A stretch of DNA of 64,000 bases from assembly GCA_963678705.1 (NCBI GenBank), contig OY783216.1:930001-994000 (forward strand). The letters are read 5' to 3'. Every line of letters begins with the position of its first letter. The first letter of the stretch is position 1. Under the pieces are notes generated by a model that was not told the origin of the DNA, did not search any database, and was given only the letters and a program-made list of their open reading frames with translations. Source of the stretch: Panorpa germanica (Eukaryota > Arthropoda > Insecta > Mecoptera > Panorpidae). Both the position numbers and the translations under genes were made by a program. Shown here in pieces: positions 59,391 to 64,000 of this stretch.

Positions 59391-62095
59391 TTAACTTTGC
59401 TTCTGCTCCGTCGCTGGGCATTGGCATTGTGAGATATTAAAAGTCGCGAAAAGCAGGGGATTGTAGCAGGGGTCTATTTCACCTATGGCCATGAGATGAA
59501 CTGCCCAGTACATATTTTGGATTTTACTTTCCATGTGCAATTTTTTAAATCCTAGTCCAGCTTTATACGCCAGATGCTTATAGGTCTTGAGTGTTCGCAC
59601 GATGTAATAGAAGTTTGACACGTACATTGTTTGTGCCTCTGAAAATCATATAGTTTGTTAATTAGATATCGTTGTTTAGCTATTGGCCCAGTTGGGGCTA
59701 ATTAAAATTAGGGCAACCCCATTATAAAATGAAATAAGACATATTATTCTTCGATGCTCAAGGTCGCACAGACAACGCTGTAATATACCTGAGGAATATA
59801 GATAGATATTTGAATGCAGGGAAAGTCTGAAGAACTTTACTGACTTTATCAATGAAACGTATTTAATCTCTTTGTTTTTAATTCTTATACTCGTGTAGAA
59901 AATAAACATTTCAATTAGCTATATTTCGCATAGACGTGAAAGTTGGTACAGACCTTGGGTACACTATTACAAATAAAATACAAAAGTCCTCACCGATCGC
60001 ACATCTGCATAAAAAGTTATTCAAGGTCAAAGGTCAACAAGAATGGTATTTCCAATTTTTACGGTAAACGGTAAGTTTTATCATAAAAATGGATTAGACA
60101 AAAGTTGTAGATCATGAAATTATCTACAAAAATTATTTCAATACTTTTTTCTCTAAGATTCACCATTCCTGAGATATTGCGATTACAAAAGTTGAAGAAG
60201 TCGTATTCTACATAATATACACACATTTCCGCACCACCTGTGAGGTAGTGTTTCGTTTGTTTTTGAATCTAATTTGTAGTAATGTCAATAGTATGCGATA
60301 AAAATTGACTATTACTGAATCAAGATAATACTATTGTGGTGTTATCCTAGAGATCCTTGAGCAAATGAAAGTAAAATGATCTCATAATTCTTGTATTATG
60401 TGAATATCTTAACATGTGTTAAGTTTATTGGTGCTTTACATAAAATATTTTAACTTGCACTTTAAAGAGTCAATTCAAATCACATTGCATAACTGTGTAA
60501 TTTCGGAACTCTTTGAAATGTCCATATTTTCCTTAGCAATGTGTATATTCTCACAATCGTATAATTTGTATTTACAAGTTACGCAAACTAATATTTTTAC
60601 TCATATTAAACATCCAATGGCATGTATACCATAAAGACGGTTCAGCAAACATATTATTGTTTTCTATGAATTAGAATCGCAATATCTGAGGAATGGTGAT
60701 TCTTAGAACAAAAGTATAAGAACAATTATTGTAGATAATTTAATGATCTACAACTTTGGTCTGATCTATTTTTATGATAATTTTTACCGTTTTCCGATAA
60801 AATTGAAAAAACCATTTTTATTGACCTGTGATCTTGAATAACTTTTTATGCAGATCGGTTAGGACTTTTAGTATTTTATTTGTAATAATGTCCCTAAGAT
60901 CTATACCAACTTGCAGCTCTATGCGAATTATAGCTAATCTATCACTATTTTATCGTTTATTTTGACCGGGCTAATAATAAATATTTAAAAAATAGGATAA
61001 GTTCCACACTGTTAATTTTTGATCGTGTTTATTATCCCAGTCTGTTCCTGACAATTGGAGTAGTGTTACGTGTTATTTTACAAAAACCAATAAACCAATT
61101 TACCCATCACATTAAACGTAATATCCTTTACAATAATTAGTCCATTTTTCTTCAACGATTTTCGTGCATTTTTGAAAAACTCCAGGATATCATTGTCCAG
61201 GATATATTTCAAAATTCCTTGACAGTAGATAACGTCATATTTATTTTCCGGCAGTTTGTAATCTTGAAGATTTACTTTTATAAACCTTTTAATTTTTTCT
61301 ACATTTCCTAAATTGTTATGAGCGATTTTAAGAAATTTTTCACTTTGGTCTAGAAGATCTACATTATCAAAATGTTTCATTAAGACTTTCCTAGCCACTC
61401 GGCCGATTCCTGATCCACAATCTAAAACGTAGGACTTTCCTGGAGCTATAGTGCTGCCCATGAGATGGCTAATGAAATCATCTGTTGTCTCAGTGTCTAA
61501 ATCTTCATACGCATCTATTGCATCCCGGTCCACTGGAACAAGTTGGTTACGTATACTTCAGGTTTATTTTACATAGAAATTATTACTAGTGGACATAATT
61601 TAGAATATATTTCTTTTATGAAAAATTTATTTTATAAGTGTATATAGCTTTTGTCTACTATCGCAATCCTTATTTTTTCAACGCTCAAAACCACTTAAAA
61701 CGCTCCATAATCCATTCCACTTGAGTGTGCAACGCTCGCAAGCAAGTGGGAAAACTGCGGTCGTGAGCGTGATTGTTGTGAACGCTTAGTGGAACGCACC
61801 CTTAATGATCTTGACTGTCATACCAACAATTGCATGTCATACCGCATGTCATTTACTATATTACTTATAGAACCAAAGAATAAAGTAATTAGTTACATTC
61901 ATCATTATCTCCTCCCAGCATTATTTCGTCCGTTGCGTTTACGTAGTTCCAATATGCAGATACGTTACTATAGTATTCCCTCATAAGATTTTTATTCTTT
62001 GATAAATTAGCTTTAAAGTCACATCTAGTTAAGGCAAAAATAAATAGTAAAATAATGAAAACTCTTCTTAAAGAGTGGTATAGGACAATTATCAT
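59391..62095 (-). CDS. Alpha-N-terminal protein methyltransferase (NTMT/METTL11)-like, secreted form
   Basis: Coding exons on the minus strand: 62095-61897, 61532-61104 and 59638-59391, giving 291 residues. Donors GTAACT and GTAAAT and acceptors TTGTTCCAG and GATTTTCAG all keep the frame (split codons T|TG and G|AG). NTMT enzymes are class I SAM methyltransferases acting on the alpha-amino group of X-Pro-Lys proteins. Seen: the YYSNVSAYWNYV...EIMLGG lead-in (41-62), SAM motif VLDCGSGIGR (102-111), acidic VDLLDQSEKFL (124-134), NLQDYKLPENKYDVIYCQGI (154-173), KKNGLIIVKD (194-203), and the tail TYKHLAYKAGL. Unusual: residues 1-25 look like a signal peptide (VFIILLFIFALTRC), and three sequons (NLS 30, NVS 44, NAT 53) follow. 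Relative to NTMT1, as remembered, Trp136, His140 and Asn168 correspond to Gly172, Tyr176 and Ile204, and the DxxD after the KDN motif is absent. Probably not a normal nuclear enzyme. Start chosen for the AAAAATG context; an earlier in-frame ATG is at 62119. Confidence 0.82.
59915..60940. repeat. Large inverted repeat in intron 2 of the NTMT-like gene
   Basis: Left arm about 59915-60190, right arm about 60676-60940, spacer about 480 bases. Shared phrases include TTACAAATAAAATAC, CTGCATAAAAAGTTATTCAA, AAAGTTGTAGATCAT, AAATTATCTACAA and CACCATTCCT-AGATATTGCG. By eye the arms agree at roughly four of five bases. It lies wholly between exons 2 and 3, so the pre-mRNA could fold into a long hairpin. 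Likely a foldback-type element; a related single arm is at 22205. Confidence 0.8.
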
Positions 62096-62457
62096 TTTTA
62101 TGTAAGTTACAAAATACATATAAAAATAAATATGTTTCCTACAAACAAAACTTGAATGAAGAAAATCATAGCACACTTTATTATTATTTAAATAAAACAA
62201 AAATTAAAAATGCTTTCTCTGAGAGTTTGCAAGGGATTACATCTGATTACATTCATAAATTACGTTACACATAACGGTGCATTAAGGGTGCAGTGACATT
62301 AGCAATTTTGGACGCCGGAAAAGCGGCACCGGTCGTAAATCATTCTAAGAAAAATTACAACCAAATTAGTGGGTCGTTTCCTAGTAAACAATTTGGTGAA
62401 GTGTCCCCTTTTGTGACGTTTCCATCACTATTGTCAATTATAATTCGCATCAAATTT
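62096..62457 (-). other. Upstream region of the NTMT-like gene
   Basis: AT-rich leader with in-frame codons back to 62200; TTTGTAG at 62136-62142 (minus) could be an acceptor for a 5' exon. 62293-62523 is open on the plus strand without family motifs. No TATA box or initiator can be argued. Confidence 0.35.
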
Positions 62458-62575
62458 ATCTTCATTTGTATTGCGACAGGTGGAGTGTTTTCGCTATTTA
62501 TAGTCGATAACTTACCTGAATAACAGAACTGTCGCATCTTCAGTATGATGGCAAAGTGAGCAAAATATTTACTAG
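62458..62575 (+). repeat. Dispersed repeat M, copy 2
   Basis: TTTATCTTCATTTGTATTGC...GCATCTTCAGTATGATGGCA, AAGTGA and TTTACTAGGTTA parallel 3067-3210. Confidence 0.6.
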
Positions 62576-62777
62576 GTTACATCTATATTTTTTTGCTATT
62601 ATCTTGAAGCAAGTGTTTAAGAAGGAAATAAAAAAATTACTTGCAACTTTGGCATAATGGACTTGGTTATAAATTAAGAAATCTACTACCAAAATCATAC
62701 AGTCAGGTACTGATCTCATATTTAGCTGAACAGATATTTAGAGTGAAACAGCGAAACGAATAGTTTAAAGAAAAAAT

Positions 62778-62894
62778 GTCACTTTCGACGCATGCGCATA
62801 GAGAATAAATAGGATCATATACCTTTCTCTCTCGCACACATTTTGGACACACTTTCAGGCCCAGCATGCTCTCTCCATATATATATGCTCTAAG
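62778..62894 (-). mobile_element. Family F solitary terminal repeat
   Basis: GTCACTTTCGACGCATGCGC, TATACCTTTCTCTCTCGCAC, ACATTTTGGACACACTTTCA, then GGCCCAGCATGCTCTCTCCA and the tip ATATGCTCTAAG. This is one full right terminal repeat without the rest of the element. Confidence 0.8.
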
Positions 62895-63794
62895 GCAAAA
62901 CTACTCGTGTAAGTGTAATGATAAGTTCTACAGCAATAAATTTAGCATGGCTGTAATGTTATATTAGAAACTATAATAAAGATACTCATAAGTTAATAAG
63001 AAGCTATAAAAATCCACTAACTGTCATCTCCGTATCCGTTCAAATACATTTCGAAGTAGCAGTACTACTTCCCAACTTGAAACGCGTCCATTAAGGAAAC
63101 GTTAGTTGGAAATGTTTCATAATATTCCAACTCTTCAACTTAGAAACGACCATAAAATCGCACAGACACATACACAGACATAGAGTACAGTGGCTTTAAC
63201 TTGAAATTTTGTTAATTTAGAACGACACCAACAGATGACACTTGAACCAAAAATGAGAATTAAAGTTTGGAAATAATATGACTTCCTGCAACGGGTTGGA
63301 AATGAAATAAAATGAATAAATAACGTCCAGATGTACCATCCCCTGTAGTACGAGCGAACGATCTCGGGAATTGGCCCACGGCCAGGTCTAGATAGCTCTT
63401 GCTACAGCATCCCCATCTGCTTGATGCAATTAGGTAACTTTATTCCATACCGACGGCAACGAGGGATTGGGGAAGGGGGGAAGGGAGTAGTATTGTTATT
63501 AAGCACTGTCCAAAAGCAGTTAGAAGGGTTACAAATTGATAGGTTAGAGTTTATGTTGGTTGGTGGTTTTGAGCGTTGGCGGGTAACGGTGGATATGGGG
63601 GTGGGTGGTTTCATATAAACCAATTATTATTACCACCCTGTTGGTTTAGCAGGTTTTTGTACTCCAGTTGTTTGGTAATATCGGAACGCACGCCTAGCCG
63701 CACGAAATATTAATTTGTTTTGTGTGTTCTAAATATTTTGTATTTCCTGAAAATTGTTTACATATTTTTAGTTTTTTGCCGTGATGTAAATTAC
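62895..63794. other. No gene seen
   Basis: A G-rich stretch near 63460-63490 and open frames on both strands at 63402-63623 without recognisable motifs. Confidence 0.45.
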
Positions 63795-63933
63795 CTATGG
63801 CATTTCCAATTAGTTTTAACAAGCCTAGGGACAAATAACTTAATTGTAAAATAATTTCTAGATTCTGCTTTAAATATGAAATGGTAATTTGCGGTGCCAG
63901 CTCCCGAGTCGAAACTTTGATCCTATTGCCCAC
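63795..63933 (-). CDS. Candidate internal exon of an unidentified gene
   Basis: Minus strand: acceptor TATCTTCTTTTAG, then 139 nt open throughout, and an ATAG|GTAATT donor. The frame reads VGNRIKVSTRELAPQITISY, then LKQNLEIILQLSYLSLGLLK, then LIGNAI. It has leucine/isoleucine-rich helical character and mixed codons, unlike the AT-rich junk frames. No family was recognised. It could be a 5' exon linked to the NTMT-like gene (same strand, 1.7 kb upstream) or belong to the next gene, running off the window. Confidence 0.35.
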
Positions 63934-64000
63934 CTAAAAGAAGATAATGATATAAAAAAGAAAAAAACAATCAATAAAATACGATATTTACCATCGATTT

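Noticed and set aside
1-64000. Endogenous viral genes
   Set aside because: No capsid, envelope, polymerase or other viral protein signature was noticed beyond non-LTR retrotransposon reverse transcriptase; LTR-type elements were not recognised either.

Overview
This window looks like one AT-rich stretch of insect nuclear DNA. There are no operons, ribosome-binding sites or dense reading frames. Instead there are two clear spliced genes at the edges, with dozens of decayed transposable elements between them. The insect call rests on the end of a fatty acyl-CoA reductase gene and on retroelement fragments of the R1-like, Jockey, I-like (RNase H) and RTE-like types, plus mariner remnants. The style of the R1-like ORF2 tail (zinc knuckle of the form CAERRTE-ET-EHIKFSC) would suit Hymenoptera, but that is only an impression.

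Layout. (1) 1-716: an R1-like fragment in an intron, then the last two coding exons of a fatty acyl-CoA reductase gene (+ strand). (2) About 0.85-59.3 kb: no gene I can confirm. It holds families of short non-autonomous elements, many in several copies. Family A has 5 copies, TA-flanked, ends ATGGGCTTGTGTCCT. Families B, C and D are TTAA-flanked like piggyBac elements. Family E has 3 copies, ends AGGGGAAGATGGGGGAATGG. Family F/H contains a 19-bp near-palindrome and splice-like signals. Family I has ends CTCATTCCCACTCACTG. Family K has ends near GCCGGTTKCACACCAGAG. Several hAT-type elements still have 8-bp target duplications. Nesting is frequent: RTE into E, hAT into mariner, G into F. (3) 59.39-62.10 kb (- strand): a three-exon gene for an alpha-N-terminal protein methyltransferase (NTMT/METTL11)-like protein of 291 residues. 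It has a predicted signal peptide and has lost several residues used by NTMT1 for substrate binding and catalysis. Its second intron carries a large inverted repeat. (4) 63.80-63.93 kb (- strand): a possible exon of a further gene running off the window.

The two genes do not look functionally linked. The most interesting objects are the secreted, active-site-altered NTMT-like protein, the TTAA element super-family with a shared short reading frame, and a pair of 37-nt exon-like segments about 36 kb apart. All calls come from reading the sequence alone; no database search was possible.
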